Assembly: GCF_001625305.1 (NCBI RefSeq)
Contig: NW_017803257.1
Span: 198,360-262,359, forward strand
Direction: 5' to 3'
Length of the DNA stretch: 64,000 bases
Origin: Branchiostoma belcheri
Lineage: Eukaryota; Chordata; Leptocardii; Amphioxiformes; Branchiostomatidae
Shown here: positions 1-13,000 of the stretch, piece by piece
Layout of the letters: every line of letters starts with the position of its first letter
Position numbering within the stretch: position 1 is the first letter of the stretch
The notes under the pieces: generated by a model
Database searches by the model: none
Told to the model about the DNA's origin: nothing
Seen by the model: only the letters and a program-made list of their open reading frames with translations
Program-made: the position numbers and the translations under genes

Positions 1-361
1 CAGTAAGCCTACTTTGGTATCTATGATCAGCACCATGTTTGACAGTCACGGCAGCCGAGTTCCCTCTGTCGCGGGTTTGTCCGTTATGCGTAACGAATTC
101 TCCACTTCCGGGCGACCGACAGCAAGGAAGATCGGGATCGTCCTCACAGACGGCGAAGACAGTTTCAGCGGAGATGTCGTATCGGACTCTGAAGCACTGA
201 GAAACGATGGCACCACAATCTTTTGCGTTGGCATTGCAAATGCCCTGAGGCAAACCCTTAACAACATGGCTAGCAGGCCCGTTAACCAGCACGTGTTTGA
301 GGCATCGTTTTCAAACCTGCTGACCATCGTAGACACAATCCGTCCCAAGGTTTGGTGTTGA
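1..361 (+). CDS. vWA-domain terminal exon (partial, 5' end outside window)
   Basis: This is the C-terminal two thirds of a von Willebrand factor A domain read in the frame starting at base 2 and ending in TGA at 359-361. Visible are the MIDAS-supporting threonine region (FSTSGRPTARK) and the MIDAS aspartate in IVLTDGED. The first MIDAS motif (DxSxS) lies left of the window. The same exon occurs complete on the minus strand at 20929-21482, differing at a handful of residues, so the identification is firm. It belongs to a plus-strand paralogue of the long minus-strand CCP-vWA gene, of which only the last exon is present here. Confidence 0.85.
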   Translation, partial: SKPTLVSMISTMFDSHGSRVPSVAGLSVMRNEFSTSGRPTARKIGIVLTDGEDSFSGDVVSDSEALRNDGTTIFCVGIANALRQTLNNMASRPVNQHVFEASFSNLLTIVDTIRPKVWC

Positions 362-961
362 AGGTGCATTGATTTTGGAAAGAAAGGTGTTACTAATATC
401 AAAACAACCTTTTCGCTAACGCAATTCTACTGTAGCATCATGCCCAATGTACCCACCGAATGTGGTGTGATCAGCTTGCAGTTCATGAACCAGAATGACC
501 CAACATAATACTGGTCAATACAATGCCCAATGGATGTTTAAACTCGCGACATTCATGTTATTAAACCAGAGTGAAATCAACCATGCCTCTTGGTCAGATT
601 GCAATGCACTTTATCACATTATGTATCATCATTACTATATCCATCGATCATAATCCCAATCCGTCATCATTATCATTGCCGCTCACGTCTGTTGACGATG
701 CGGGTCACCACTGCTTTCCAATTTCTCAGTTTGTCAGTCATAGATACCCTGTACAAATCCCTGGATTCCAACGCTGCTATGATAACTTCATAGATCTATA
801 GCGTAGCCGTAATATAACGCATGTTATTCCAAGATTGTAGTCCACTTTACATGTACAATGTAGTTGGTGTGAATTTACCATGATAGTACATCGCGATGCA
901 TGGCAATACGACGTGACTAGCAAGATGTCTGATTATCTGAACCATCCTCTCCCCGAAACAG

Positions 962-1396
962 TTTGTCCCAGTGGGTACACATACCGTCAGCCTAGCCGAC
1001 TGTGCTACAAGGCGTACAACCTGGAGAGGGACTACAGCGGTGCTAAGGCAACCTGTTCTTCTGACGGCGGAACCCTCGCCATCGCCCCGCGATGACGCCA
1101 CCAACACCTTCCTCATCAACCTGAAGAATGCCGTCGATGAAAACGCTTTCTTCCGTTTCGGACTGACTGACATCCAACAGGAAGGACGCTGGGTGTGGGA
1201 GGATGGTACTACTCTTGGAGGTTTCGGTTCATGGGGTGCAGGAGAACCCAACAACTTACGTAATAACGAAGACTGTGCGGAGTATTACTCAGGAAATCTC
1301 GCGATAGCTACCGCCAGGAACAAGTGGAACGATATTTCGTGCTCCGACAACCCCTCTAGGAAGTTTGCTTTCATTTGCCAAGTCGCGCCGACTTAA
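962..1396 (+). pseudogene. C-type lectin domain terminal exon, frameshifted
   Basis: A CTLD exon with a clear acceptor (CCCCGAAACAG) before 962 and phase-1 entry (G|TT TGT CCC). It keeps the WIGL-equivalent region (RFGLTD), an EPN tripeptide and WND, and ends QVAPT-stop. One extra base near 1083 (GCCATCGCCCCGC instead of GCCATGCCCCGC) breaks the frame: the upstream frame hits TGA at once and the rest reads in another frame. Length 435 nt is one more than a multiple of three allows. Either a pseudo-exon or a sequencing error. A polyadenylation signal AATAAA follows at 1738-1743. Confidence 0.75.
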
Positions 1397-2219
1397 CAGA
1401 ATGGTCTTAAAAAAGACCGCGTCACACACTTTCCTTTTTTCAAAGCCATGTCAAGTTCAAATGCCGTGCGCTACCAAATTATGTCTCCACCAGCCTCCTT
1501 TGCAGGGTGAAGAAATAGTAGAAATCGGTCTTAAAAGAAGGTAGGTGGCCTGGGGAGTTCCATGTGCAGGCAAACTGGACCCTCTGTGGACTTTTAAGGC
1601 CAAATTTTACTATTTTTTTTCAACCAAACGATAAACATGCATACTACACACGGATAGTTTTGCTATGTTTTATGCCTGTGGTGATGGCATCTGGTTGCAC
1701 ACAAGTATTTATGTGCGTGCCGTGGTTGCAGAAATTAAATAAATTCCCACTTTAACCAGGAAGTTTGTTTTTATGTCATTCTTAAAAAAATCCTACCTGG
1801 AGGAGGGGGGCTTACATCGCCCTACTATCTCTCAGCTCCAGATTTTCTACAACTTATAAATCAAGAAGCTGGAATTCCAGAAAATTTACCTAAAACTTTG
1901 AAGCTGCTTTTATGCACACTAGAAGACTCATTCTTGAACTTGAACTTCCTCTTTCCTACATATCCAACATCGTGCATGACCACCCAAAGCTTCTCTAATC
2001 ATGTAGTCGACATACAAACACGTACATACCCAGGTGCAGTACCGCAGAAAAGCGCAATTTTCGAACTTCACCTTCGTTTCCACAACCTCTACCCATACAT
2101 CATCACTATCCATCCACAGCTTCTTTTATTGCCTCCTATAAAGTACAATTGTGTGTGTTAATGCATTTGCCGCGAAAGGACATCGCTGATCACCTGAATC
2201 ATACTCTTCTCCGAAACAG
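1397..2219 (+). other. 3' flank and spacer between CTLD exons
   Basis: No coding signal. Contains AATAAA at 1738-1743 and a stretch of about 1520-1600 related to the inverted-repeat element at 17340-17475. The last ~60 bases before 2220 match the intron ends that precede the other CTLD exons. Confidence 0.5.
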
Positions 2220-2644
2220 CTTGTCCCAGCGGGTACGCATACCATCAGGCTAGTCGACTGTGCTACAAGGCCTACGACCAGGAGAGTGACTACAGCAATG
2301 CTAAAGCAACCTGTACTTCTGACGGCGGAACCCTCGCCATGCCCCGCGATGCCGCCATCAACACCTTCCTCATCGAACTGAAGAATGACGTTGATAAAAA
2401 CGCTGCCTTTTTCTTCGGACTGATTCGCATCCGCCATGAAAGAAGATGGGAGTGGGAAGACGGTACTGCTCTTGGAGGTTTCCATCGGTGGGGTATAAGA
2501 CAACCCAGCGACGATGGAGGTGTCCAGGACTGCGGGGAGTATACTTCCGCGAATTGGGGGGAAACTGTCGCCAGGAACACGTGGAACGATATTTCGTGTT
2601 ACTTCAATGATAGGAAGTTTATTTGTCAGGTCCCACTAACCTAA
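2220..2644 (+). CDS. C-type lectin domain terminal exon (intact, QPS type)
   Basis: Open from the acceptor (CCGAAACAG) at 2219 in phase 1 to TAA at 2642-2644, 141 codons including the stop. Order: ACPSGYAYHQ start with the long-form first cysteine, LCYKAYD, GTLAMPRDAA, FFFGLIRI (WIGL position), WEDGTALGG, QPS in the sugar-specificity loop, QDCGEY, WNDISC, and RKFICQ with the last cysteine. The EPN/QPD position reads QPS, which lacks the usual calcium-ligand third residue, so sugar binding is uncertain. No upstream coding exon lies between it and the preceding CTLD, so it is either an alternative last exon or the remnant of a duplicated gene. Confidence 0.8.
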
Positions 2645-3468
2645 CACCATGGCCTTCAAACAACGGCGTTAAAATTTTTCCTTCTTTCAGTACCACGCTT
2701 TTAAGTTCAAATGTCGTGGGCCCTTATGAAGCCTGTATCGTCTTGTCCAGGGCACTTTCCGAGCACTGGACCTATTAAAGGCTTATAACCTCTCCTTCAC
2801 TGTGTGAGTAATTATACAACGTATAACCCTGCATGTCCGTTGAGCTACAAAGCTGGTGGCTTGTGTTTTTTGTGTGTTTTCGAAGTTTGCCACTTGTGAG
2901 TGAAGCAATTGGCAGTGTTGTCTGTTGTCTGTTTTGAAGAACGCGTGATAAGCAAAAAAATCAAATGTATGTATACGACACGAATAGTTTCGCTATTTTT
3001 GCGTGGAGTTATCTGATTGTACGTGATTATTTGTGTTTGTGTTGTGGTTGCAGAACTGTAATATTTATTGCTTTAACCTGAACGTTTTTCTTTACATCAT
3101 CCCAGCACCAAGAGCTTTCTACTGCTCATTAATCACGAACCTGGCACTTCCATAAAATTTTACCTGAAACTTTGACGCTGCTGTTATACACACTAGAAGA
3201 CTCATTCTCGAACTTGAACTTCCTCTTTCCTACATATCCAACATCATGCATGACCGCCAAAAGCCTCTTTAGTTATGTAGTCGACATACATACAAACACA
3301 CATTTATACATACATACATACTAGTACATACACATCCAGTTGCAGCACTGTAGAAAAAAGACAGGTGAACGCAATTTTCGAACTTGACCTTCGTTTCCAC
3401 ATTCTCTACACATACACCATTACCATCCAATCCACAGCTTATTTTATTGCCTCCTATAAAGTACAATA

Positions 3469-3471
<3 letters not shown>

Positions 3472-3508
<37 letters not shown>
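3472..3508 (+). repeat. (TG)n microsatellite
   Basis: Uninterrupted TG dinucleotides about 60 bp upstream of the next CTLD exon. A (CA)n tract occupies the equivalent upstream position of the minus-strand CTLD at 7008, so the microsatellite was carried with the duplicated unit. Confidence 0.9.
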
Positions 3509-3509
<1 letters not shown>

Positions 3510-3568
3510 TGTTAATGCATTTGCCATGAAAGCAAATCACTGATTATCTGAACCATACTCTTCCCCAG

Positions 3569-3990
3569 CTTGTCCCAGTGGGTACACATACCGTCAGACT
3601 AACCGACTGTGCTACAAGGCCTTCAACCGATTGAGTAAGTACAACGATGCTAAAGCAACCTGTTCTTCTTACGGCGGAACCCTCGCCATGCCCCGCAATG
3701 CCGCCATCGACAACTTCCTCATCAACCTGAAGAATGCCGTTGATCTAAACACTGCCTTTTTCTTCGGACTGAATTGCATCGGCCATGAAAGAAGATGGGT
3801 GTGGGAAGACGGTACTGCTCTTGGAAGTTTCCATCCGTGGGGTCCAAGAGAACCCAGTGACTCCGGAGGTGACCAGGACTGTGTGGAGTATGTTTCCGCG
3901 ACTTGGTATGAAGCTGCCCTCAGGGACACTTGGAACGATATGGCGTGTGCCACCCCAAGGAAGTTTATTTGTCAGGTCCCACCAACCTAA
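3569..3990 (+). CDS. C-type lectin domain terminal exon (intact, EPS type)
   Basis: Acceptor CTTCCCCAG at 3568, phase-1 entry, open to TAA at 3988-3990 (140 codons plus stop). Has ACPSGYTYRQ, LCYKAFN, GTLAMPRNAA, FFFGLNCI, WEDGTALGS, EPS, QDCVEY, WNDMAC and RKFICQVPPT. It is closest to the minus-strand CTLD at 6584-7008, sharing the EPS tripeptide and the VEYVSATWYEAAL stretch. The 3' flank contains a long 34-bp minisatellite and AATAAA near 5454, so that repeat would lie in its 3' UTR. Confidence 0.8.
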
Positions 3991-4129
3991 CACCGTGGCC
4001 TTCAAAACAATGGCGTCAAACATTTGCTTCTATCAGTACCATGATTTTAAGTTGAAGGGCCATGCCCTGTTATAAAGCTTGTATCGTCTTGTACAAGGCA
4101 CCTTCCAAGCACTGGACTTAGTAAAGCTG

Positions 4130-5245
4130 CTTAACTGCAAATACATACAACGTATAGTTTGCATGTTTGTTTAACTGTATAACTGCAACTTATAGTTTGC
4201 ATTGTCATGCCCTGTTATAAAGCTTGTATCGTCTTGTACAAGGCACCTTCCGAGCACTGGACTTAGTAAAGGTTTATAACCTCTGATTCACAACGTTAGA
4301 TACCTACAGTTTTGCATGTCTAACTGCATAACTGCAATCTATAGTTTGCATGTGTAACTGCAAAACTGCATGCAACTTATAGTCTGCATGTCTAGCTGCA
4401 TAACTGCAACTTATAGTCTGCATGTCTAGCTGCATAACTGCAACTTATAGTTTGCATGTCTAACTGCATAACTGCAACGTATAGTTTGCATGTCTTGTTT
4501 AACTGCATAACTGCAACGTATAGTTTGCATGTCTAACTGCATAACTGCAACTTATAGTTTGCATGTCTAACTGCATAACTGCAACGTATAGTTTGCATGT
4601 CTTGTTTAACTGCAAAACTGCAACTTATAGTTTGCATGTCTAGCTGCATAACTGCAACTTATAGTTTGCATGTCTAACTGCATAACTGCAACTTATAGTT
4701 TGTATGTCTTTTTTAACTGCAAAACCGCATCTTATAGTTTGCACGTCTGTTTAACTGCAAAACTGCAACTTATAGTTTGCATGTCTAGCTGCATAACTGC
4801 AACTTATAGTTTGCATGTCTAACTGCATAACTGCAACTTATAGTTTGTATGTCTAACTGCATAACTGCAACTTATAGTTTGCATGTCTAACTGCAAAACT
4901 GCAACTTATAGTTTGCATGTCTAACTGCATAACTGCAACTTATAGTTTGTATGTCTAACTGCATAACTGCAACTTATAGTTTGCATGTCTAACTGCATAA
5001 CTGCAACTTATAGTTTGTATGTCTGTTTAACTTCAAAACTGCAACTTATAGTCTGCACGTCTGTTTAACTGCAAAACAGCAACTTATAGTTTGCACTTCT
5101 GTTTAACTGCAACTTATAGTTTGCATGTCCGTTTAACTACGAAACAACAACTTATAGTCTGCACGTCTGTTTAACTGCAAAACTGCAACTTATAGTTTGC
5201 ACTTCTGTTTAACTGCAACTTATAGTTTGCACGCCTTTTTAACTG
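4130..5245 (+). repeat. ~34-bp minisatellite, about 30 units
   Basis: Tandem copies of a unit built on AACTGCATAACTGCAACT followed by TATAGTTTGCATGTCT. Some units carry an insertion (CTTGTTTAAC) or lack the second half. Variants change AACTGCATAACTGC to AACTGCAAAACTGC toward the right end. It lies in the presumed 3' UTR of the CTLD exon at 3569-3990. Confidence 0.95.
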
Positions 5246-6170
5246 CAAAACTGTTTTTGTTGTCTTTTGTTGTATCAAAGTTTGTGAGTGAAGCATTAAT
5301 AGCAGTGTTGTCTGTTTTCTGGTTTGGAGGACGTGTGACAAAACAAATGATTTACATGTATACGAATCGTATTGTTCTTTATTTGTATGGTTGATAGAAT
5401 CTGTTTGTGTATTTGCATTTATGTCTGTGGCCGTGCTGTGGTTGCAGAACTGAAATAAATTTCCGATCTAACTGAAACCTTAATATGCTTTAGATCATTT
5501 TATATCAACCTACCAGGGGGTCCAAACTTGCAACACTACTCAAAAATCATGAACCCAGCATTAAACAATTTTGAAACAGCTGCTGTACCATAGCTACCCA
5601 CCAGGGGGCCATTTATTCAACTTGACATCTTTGCCAACCCTACCCATCGACTAAATATCATGCATAACCACCCGGAGCTTCACTAGTTATGTAGACGAGA
5701 TACACAGCCAACTTGATATCATAATACCAAGTATGGCTTCAAACCTAATTCCTTCTTTTATACCTAGCTATTACTTTAATTTCAAACGGCGAGCTCTGTA
5801 CCGTAACTTCGTGTCCATGGTACCTTCGGACATTGGACTTACACATGTCAGCCTACTAGTACATATGTCACTATTACATATTATGTACATATGTCANNNN
5901 NNNNNNNNNNNNNNNNAGAGAGAGAGAGAGAGATGATATAGAAGTCGAGTGACAGTTAAGTTTAGTAAAACTATTTTCGACTAAACACCCCTGTACTGAT
6001 ATTGGTATAGTCTACTCGCAATTAATGGACGTGTCCCTTTCATGTAGAATGGGCACGTCGCTTAAAACTTTACTTAATTCAGTAAAATTCATATATAACT
6101 GAAAACTAAATGGACGGGTGACTATGGACAGAATATACAATACGACACACTAAAAAGGGAAACAATCATC
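5246..6170. other. Non-coding stretch with assembly gap (N at 5897-5916)
   Basis: AATAAA near 5454 ends the presumed CTLD transcript from the left. Twenty N bases at 5897-5916 are followed by a short (AG)n run. No gene is visible. The gap lies close to the point where the plus-strand CTLD array gives way to minus-strand copies, so the orientation switch should be treated with caution. Confidence 0.8.
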
Positions 6171-6180
6171 AATCATCAAC

Positions 6181-6186
6181 TTTATT
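6181..6186 (-). promoter_or_regulatory. Polyadenylation signal of the CCP-CTLD gene
   Basis: AATAAA on the minus strand about 400 bp past the CTLD stop codon at 6584. Similar signals follow other CTLD exons, for example at about 18502 on minus and 1738 on plus. Confidence 0.5.
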
Positions 6187-6583
6187 GCTCAACAGCTAAT
6201 ATTTGTGCAATGTATGGTGGAGAATAAACAACAAGGGGGATAGATAGTATAACACGAACTATATTAAAAGACAACTATAACAGAGTCACAGCATAATAAT
6301 AGTAAATCTCAATGCTACCGAGGCCTATTGCTTCACTCATGCGGCAAACGTTGATAAAACAGATAAAGAACACCAGCATTGCTCTTTAACAGCAATGCAA
6401 GGGTATAAGTTGTATGTCTCATTATGTTATTAATCAGAAGTTAGAAAACCTCAAAAGGTCCAGTGCTCAGAAGGGGCCCAGGACAAGACGATACAATTTT
6501 CAAAAGGCATATTACACTACAACTTAAAATCACGGTACTGATAGAAGGTAAAAGTTTGACGCCATAGTTTAAAGGCAATGTTG

Positions 6584-7008
6584 TTAGGTTGGTGGAACCT
6601 GACAAATAAATTTCCTATTATTGTAGTAACACGAAATATCATTCCACGTGTTCCTGAGGGCAGCTTCATACCAAGTCGCGGAAACATACTCCACACAGTC
6701 CTGATTACCTCCGGTGTCGCTGGGTTCTCTTGGACCCCACGGATGGAAAACTCCAAGAGCAGTACCGTCTTCCCACACCCATCGTCCCTCCTGGCGGAGG
6801 AGGGTCAGTCCGAAGTAAAAGGCAGTGTTTAGATCAACGGCATTCTTCAGGTTGATGAGGAAGGTGTTGGTGGCGGCATCGCGGGGCATGGCGAGGGTTC
6901 CGCCGTAAGAAGAACAGGTTGCCTTAGCACCGTTGTAGTCACTCTCCTGGTTGAAGGCCTTGTAGCACGATCGGCTATGTTGATGGTATGTGTACCCGCT
7001 GGGACAAG
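6584..7008 (-). CDS. C-type lectin terminal exon of the secreted gene (EPS type)
   Basis: Phase-1 acceptor CCCCGAAACAG, then ACPSGYTYHQ, SCYKAFN, GTLAMPRDAA, YFGLTLL, WEDGTALGV, EPS, QDCVEY, WNDISC, RKFICQVPPT-stop. Intact over 141 codons. It provides the recognition head of the predicted secreted protein. Confidence 0.85.
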
Positions 7009-7067
7009 CTGTTTCGGGGAAGAGTATGGTTCAGATGATCAGCGATGTGCTTTCACGGCAAATGCTT

Positions 7068-7120
<53 letters not shown>

Positions 7121-10044
7121 ATTGTACTTTATATGAGGCAATAAAAGAAGCTGTGGATGGATGTTAATGATATATGTGTAGAAGAAAATTCATCTAATCT
7201 ATGTGTTATAGGCCTCCTGGAATACTACCTTACTTTTAGTTTATGTCAAAGAGAAGATAGCATGCAATACTAGTGAGTTAAGAAGTGAATAATGAAATGA
7301 ATGGTAGAGTAAAAGAAAAGCATGATGACCTACAAGTATACTCATATACAATATTTTACATTCCGCTGATTCTGACTGGGTAAATCATATACACGACATT
7401 CTTAATTATAACGGTTTTGGATATGTATGGACAAACCCTAGGTTGTATCACGTTGATATGTTTACAGATCAATTACGACGTCGTTTACAGGATATTTACA
7501 TTCAAGAATACCATACTTCTATTGAAAACAATTTAAAACTTTCTGTCTATTCGATGTTAAAGAAGAGATACAGACAAGAAATTAAATTACCTTTCACAAT
7601 TTTGAAGTTCGTAGATCAATTACAAAGATGAGAATTTCTAGCCATAAATTGAATATAGAATTAGGAAGATATAAAAAATTCTTCGCGACCAGAGGTTTTG
7701 TCCGTTCTGTCCCAATGATATTGAAAACGAACATTTTATTTTGAATTGTACACTATATAACGATAAACGCACAAAGCTGTTCAACCTTCTCTCCGCCTGC
7801 TCAACAGAATTTGTTACAGTTCATGCTATAGATAAATTTAAGTTCATCCTAGAAGGCGATAACCCTTACTGTGTACAAATAGGTAAATATATCAAAGAAT
7901 GTTTAGACCTTAGAACATGTAGTATTAGTTGACCCACCTATTGTTGTGTGCGTAGTATATTTTCGTTGTACCCATGTATATTTGTCTGTATATCTACATG
8001 TTTTAGACCTTACGAAAGTCGCTGTACTTTTGTTGTGTCAATAAAGTTCTTATATTCTACATGTATTTTCCTCTATATTACAAACACATGAAACAAAACA
8101 CGAGTGAATGAATGGATGAATGGTGAAATCATGCCCTAGGCTACAGTTCCTTTGTCGTTCTCTCTCTGTCAAAAAAAGGAGACACGTACCTGCGCAGATA
8201 GGGACCGTGCCGCTCCACTGTCCGTCCGACCCGCACACGACCTGAGATGACCCCAGCAGGTGGTAACCATGGTTACAACTGAAGGTGCACCTGTCGTTCT
8301 CCAGTCGGTCAGTACAGGTCACCCTGCCGTTCTGGGGGCTGGCAAGAGCCGGACACTCCACTGAAATATAAGCGCGTACCACAGTTAATCAAACTTTCAA
8401 TATACTCGCACTGGGGCAGAAATTTATTAAGCTGTACATTAGACTTTCCTTTTAGGATACATATTTCTCTTACGTGTATCGGATATTTTACTCATGCCAT
8501 TGATATAAGCAATTTTTTTCAGTGTGGCACCATATTACTTCCAGGTGAGAGGAGCAAATTTGCACTCACGTGACTAAACTACCAACATGGCTGACGCTGA
8601 AAGACGTGTGCAAAACAATCATGTGAGACGTGTGCAAAATAATCACGTGGAAAATGCTATAAGTAGTTTTCTTCATCTTCTTCAGCACTTAGACTACTTG
8701 ACTGTACGCTACTTCACTCAGTAATCATATGAGGGTGCAGAGTAGCTGTTATAGATGGTTAATTGATTCAACAAAAATTACAGGGACTTTCGTGTGATCA
8801 TCTAAAACTTAAGATCTAACAAAACTAAATACATGTATGAACAATGCCACCCTATGTGATTACCGGTACATGTGGTAGAGCTCCCGGACCACCTGCGATT
8901 CGCCTGGCATGTTCGCCTGGTGCTGCCGGACAGCCGGTAGCCGCTGTTACAGGCGAAGCTGCAAGTCTCGGGGTAGCGGAAGGTGGAACCTCTGTCACAG
9001 GTCGTTAATCCATTGGTTGGCCTGGGGTCCGGGCATTGCACACCTAGAGTTGGGAATGCGTTGTTAACCACTAGAAATGTTTGTGTTTTGTTGGCCCCCG
9101 TCAACAATGATGAAGAAACATCATCATATCGTAGACGAGTGGAAATTTTGACCAGCAAGCAGCTACTCTGCAAAACTGTAGAAATAGTCAGTACTGCTTG
9201 TTCCATAACAAGTATAGTTTTTGTTAGTTTATCTAAAACCTTCACGACGTAATACATACCGATACAAACTGCGTCGTTTCCTGACCAGGTTGCATCAGTC
9301 TGACAGCGTCTCTCGCTGCTGCTTGCGGGAGTCGTGAGCTCGTAGCCCCAGTCGCAGTTGAAGTTGCAGACCTCAGGGTACCGGAAATGGTAGCCACTGT
9401 CGCAGATCATTCTACCGTGTAGGGGACTGGATATGTTCGGACATTTCACGCCTGAAATACAAACCAGATGTGTAATAAGAATTGCAATAATGTTTCCGCG
9501 TCGAAGACTTTAGGTTGCTTGCGAGCTCAGCACATTCACTTAATTTGCTGGCTGTTTCAAATTCAAACCTAGACCGACTGTCAAAGCTAAATACCTGCCT
9601 ACCTGCCTATATGCACAGACCAGGTGAATGAATGGTGAAATCATGCCCTAGGCTACAGTTCCTTTGTTGTTCTCTCTCTCAAAAAAGGAAGACACGTACC
9701 TGCACAGGTAGGGACGGTGCCTGCCCACTGTCCGTCCGACCCGCACTCGACCTGCAGGTGGTAACCAGGGTTACAGCTGAAGGTGCAACTGTCGTTCTCC
9801 TGTAGGTAACCACGACTAGAACAGACCACTAAACCGTTCTGGGGGTTGGTAAGAGCCGGACACTCCACTGAAATGTAAACACGTACCAAAGTTAACCTCA
9901 AGTTCAATATTACCTTACCTTAGACCTTAGATCCTCCCGCAACCTTGTTGCATAGGTCGACTCCTTGTCTGACTTTTTGTCTCCAAAGGTTTCGGTCTTG
10001 CGCCACTACTGCCATATCCTCAAGTTCAATATACTAGGTCAGAA

Positions 10045-10080
<36 letters not shown>

Positions 10081-13000
10081 GGGGCTCATTCGGCCTCCCC
10101 CGCAGAACTCGAGAACGGTATGTCGTATGACCGCCAATTTTTTTTAGTACTGTGTACTAGTAATGATAAATCATATCAACAATTTTTACATCAATATGGC
10201 CTAATATGACGTCATTATGACGCCATTCATGTGGTTTATTGCGTGTGGCATCATAAAATGACGCCATGTATATTTAAACTTTCAGCCAGCTTGGATCGTC
10301 AATATGGAATTTTCGAATATCTTGTTTTTTTCAAGATAAAGCCTAACACTAACACTACAAGAGGTCAGAGGTCAGGAAGAGGGTCAGCCATATCTTTTTA
10401 TCAGTGAGTTGGTTAGATTTTAAATCTGTCAAATATTTTACTCATATAAACCATTCATGTTAATTTCTGCTTGTTGTTTGCTCCTAATATTGTTCTGAAT
10501 ATTTGTAAGTTAAAATTTTGAGCGAAGTTTTTAATCTAGAGGTTTCTTAGGACTTGGAAATAAAAAACCCATCCACAATACTCGAGGGATGGGGAGGGCG
10601 GCACTTCCCTACCTCTGACCACTCCTATCTAAGCAATATTGTAACTTAAGCTTAAGTGTAATTTCTGTAAAGAGTGTTAAAAATTGTTCTGTATTTATAT
10701 GTGTAATGTGTATATTAGACAGTCAATCCATAGGCGCAACTGACAAGTGTCAAGGTTTATCTAGAGGGCTCTATTTATAATAGTGCATACTACCAGGTTA
10801 GGAACATGTCTGTACATTACAATATCATGTCAAGTAGTAGTGTAAACAGATGGTCAGTTTGGGTTTTGTTGATATTACTTGTATGCAATGATGGAAATGC
10901 CATAAGATCTAGACACTCAATTGCGGACGAAGTGATCACGACACGCAAACAGATATGGCCTTCTTGTCCAATCCAAACAACTGGAAACAAAATGTATAGA
11001 GGGCAAAACTACGGACTCAAAAACTGTCCCCTGAATTGCACACTTGCCATATGTGGTGATGTGGAGAGAAACCCTGGCCCTGATACAGGGGAACTGCACA
11101 CCTGGAAAAAGGGAGTGGTCTACGCGTTTTACAATGTGGTTTCTCTCACGCGACATCTCGAGGAAATACAGCACTTACTTCTGGGGGGATCAAGGGTACA
11201 TGTGTTAGGACTTAATGAAACAAGACTGTCAGAAAATATCCCCAGCTCTATACTGGAAGTCAGTGGATATACCTTACACAGGAGAGACAGAGACAGACAC
11301 GGGGGAGGGACAGGTGTCTATGTTAAACGGACCATTCCCTCAGAGCGTCGTCCAGACCTGGAACATGTCGACCTGGAGGTGTGCTGTGTAGAGGTTAAAC
11401 CTGAGAAGGCACGAAAGACACTGCTGGCGTGCATTTACCGCCCTCCCAGCTCTGGATGTTCTTGGAAAAATGCAGCTGAATCATTCGTGCATGATCTCAG
11501 TGTAACAGCTGAAAAAGAAAATGCCGATGTTATGATCATGGGGGATTTCAATGTGGACTTGAATAAATCAACACATTCATCAACATCCCTGGAATTCCTT
11601 ATGAGGCTGTATCAACTGGTCCCCCTCATATCGCAACCTACACGTATAACAGAGGTCTCCGCCACGTGCATCGACAACATATTTGTCTCTAATCCGGATC
11701 GGCACAGGTCGAGTCTGAGTGTGGCCTGGGGTTCCTCCGACCACAATCTCATCATGACATGTGCCAAAGCCGGGGTAGAGGTCGGTGGTGTTCGATCACG
11801 TGAATACAGAAACTACAAAAACTACAGTCAACAGTCATTCATTGACAGTTTGAAAGCGGTCCGCTGGGAAACGGTGCTAGATTGTACACAGGTCTCGGAA
11901 GCATGGTCAGCCTTCAAGGACATTTTCTTAAGTGTAGCTGAAGCACATGCACCGATCACCAGGAAACAAGTGAAAGAGAAAGGCCGTCCTGCGCCATGGC
12001 TGACGGACAGAGTAAAGAACCTCATGGGCCAACGCGATGCAGCAAGGCGCAAAGCTATAAAGACAAAGGACATGAAGGACTGGGAATGCTACCGGTCTCT
12101 CAGGAATCAAACTACATCAATGATCAAGAAGGCAAAGAAAACTCATTTTGAAAGTGCCATCACCGACGCTGCAGAAGATCCCAGTCTTATGTGGAAAATA
12201 ATCAACAGTTTCACAGGAAAAACAAAAAGTAAATGTCAAGTCCAGAAAATTCGACGATCTGACGAGAGTTGTACATCTGAACCTGCCGAAATGGCTGAAG
12301 AGTTTAACGACTACTTCTCGTCATGTGCAGCAGACTTGGCAAGGGATATTCCAGTGTCCGAGGAGGACCCCCTCCGTCATGTACCTGAGTCAACCTCAAC
12401 TTTCCGTCTACGGCCAGTTGAAGAAACAGAGGTCCTAAACGAGCTTCTTAGGCTTAAGCCAAAGAAAGCCACAGGTGTTGACAAGATTCCGTCTAGGCTT
12501 CTTAAGGACTCTGCGCCCATTATTGTCAAACCGTTAGCGCACATCTTTAACCTGTCTATAGCATCAGGGGAAGTTCCCGATGACTGGAAACTGGCTAAAA
12601 TATCGCCCATATACAAATCAGGAAACAGAGACAGCGTTTCCAACTACCGTCCTGTCTCGGTCCTAAAATGTGGCCTCCAAAGTGATGGAGAAGATGGTTC
12701 ACAACCAGGTCTCCCACTTTGTGAATAGTACTGGCCAGCTCACGGCCCACCAAAGTGGTTTCCGAAAACACCACAGCACAGGTACAGCAGTGCAAAAGGT
12801 GGTGGAGGACATCCAGTCAGCTCAAAACAACAAGAAGGTAACTGTCGCGCTGTTCCTTGACCTAAGGAAAGCGTTTGACACGGTCAACCACCAAATCCTC
12901 CTTGGAAAACTTCAGAAGATGGGTTTCGACAACGGCGCGACAAACTGGTTCAGGTCATACCTCACAGACCGTTTCCAGCACGTAGACATTCAGAACCAGC

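Larger units (their letters stand above)
1..1400 (+). repeat. Left arm of an inverted segmental duplication (pairs with 19864-21289)
   Basis: The vWA exon, the ~600-bp spacer and the first CTLD exon are repeated in inverted orientation at 21289-19864. Spacer as well as exon matches (for example the block around 571-700 pairs with 20560-20690), so this is a duplication of genomic DNA and not shared domains only. The match may extend left of the window. Two further CTLD exons on each side continue the symmetry with lower similarity. Confidence 0.85.

Noticed and set aside
4130..5245. CRISPR-like regular repeats
   Set aside because: Units are contiguous with no unique spacers and the genome is eukaryotic; this is a minisatellite.
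10806..11081. Viral origin for the 2A motif
   Set aside because: It is continuous with APE endonuclease and RT of a LINE, and no viral gene is nearby.
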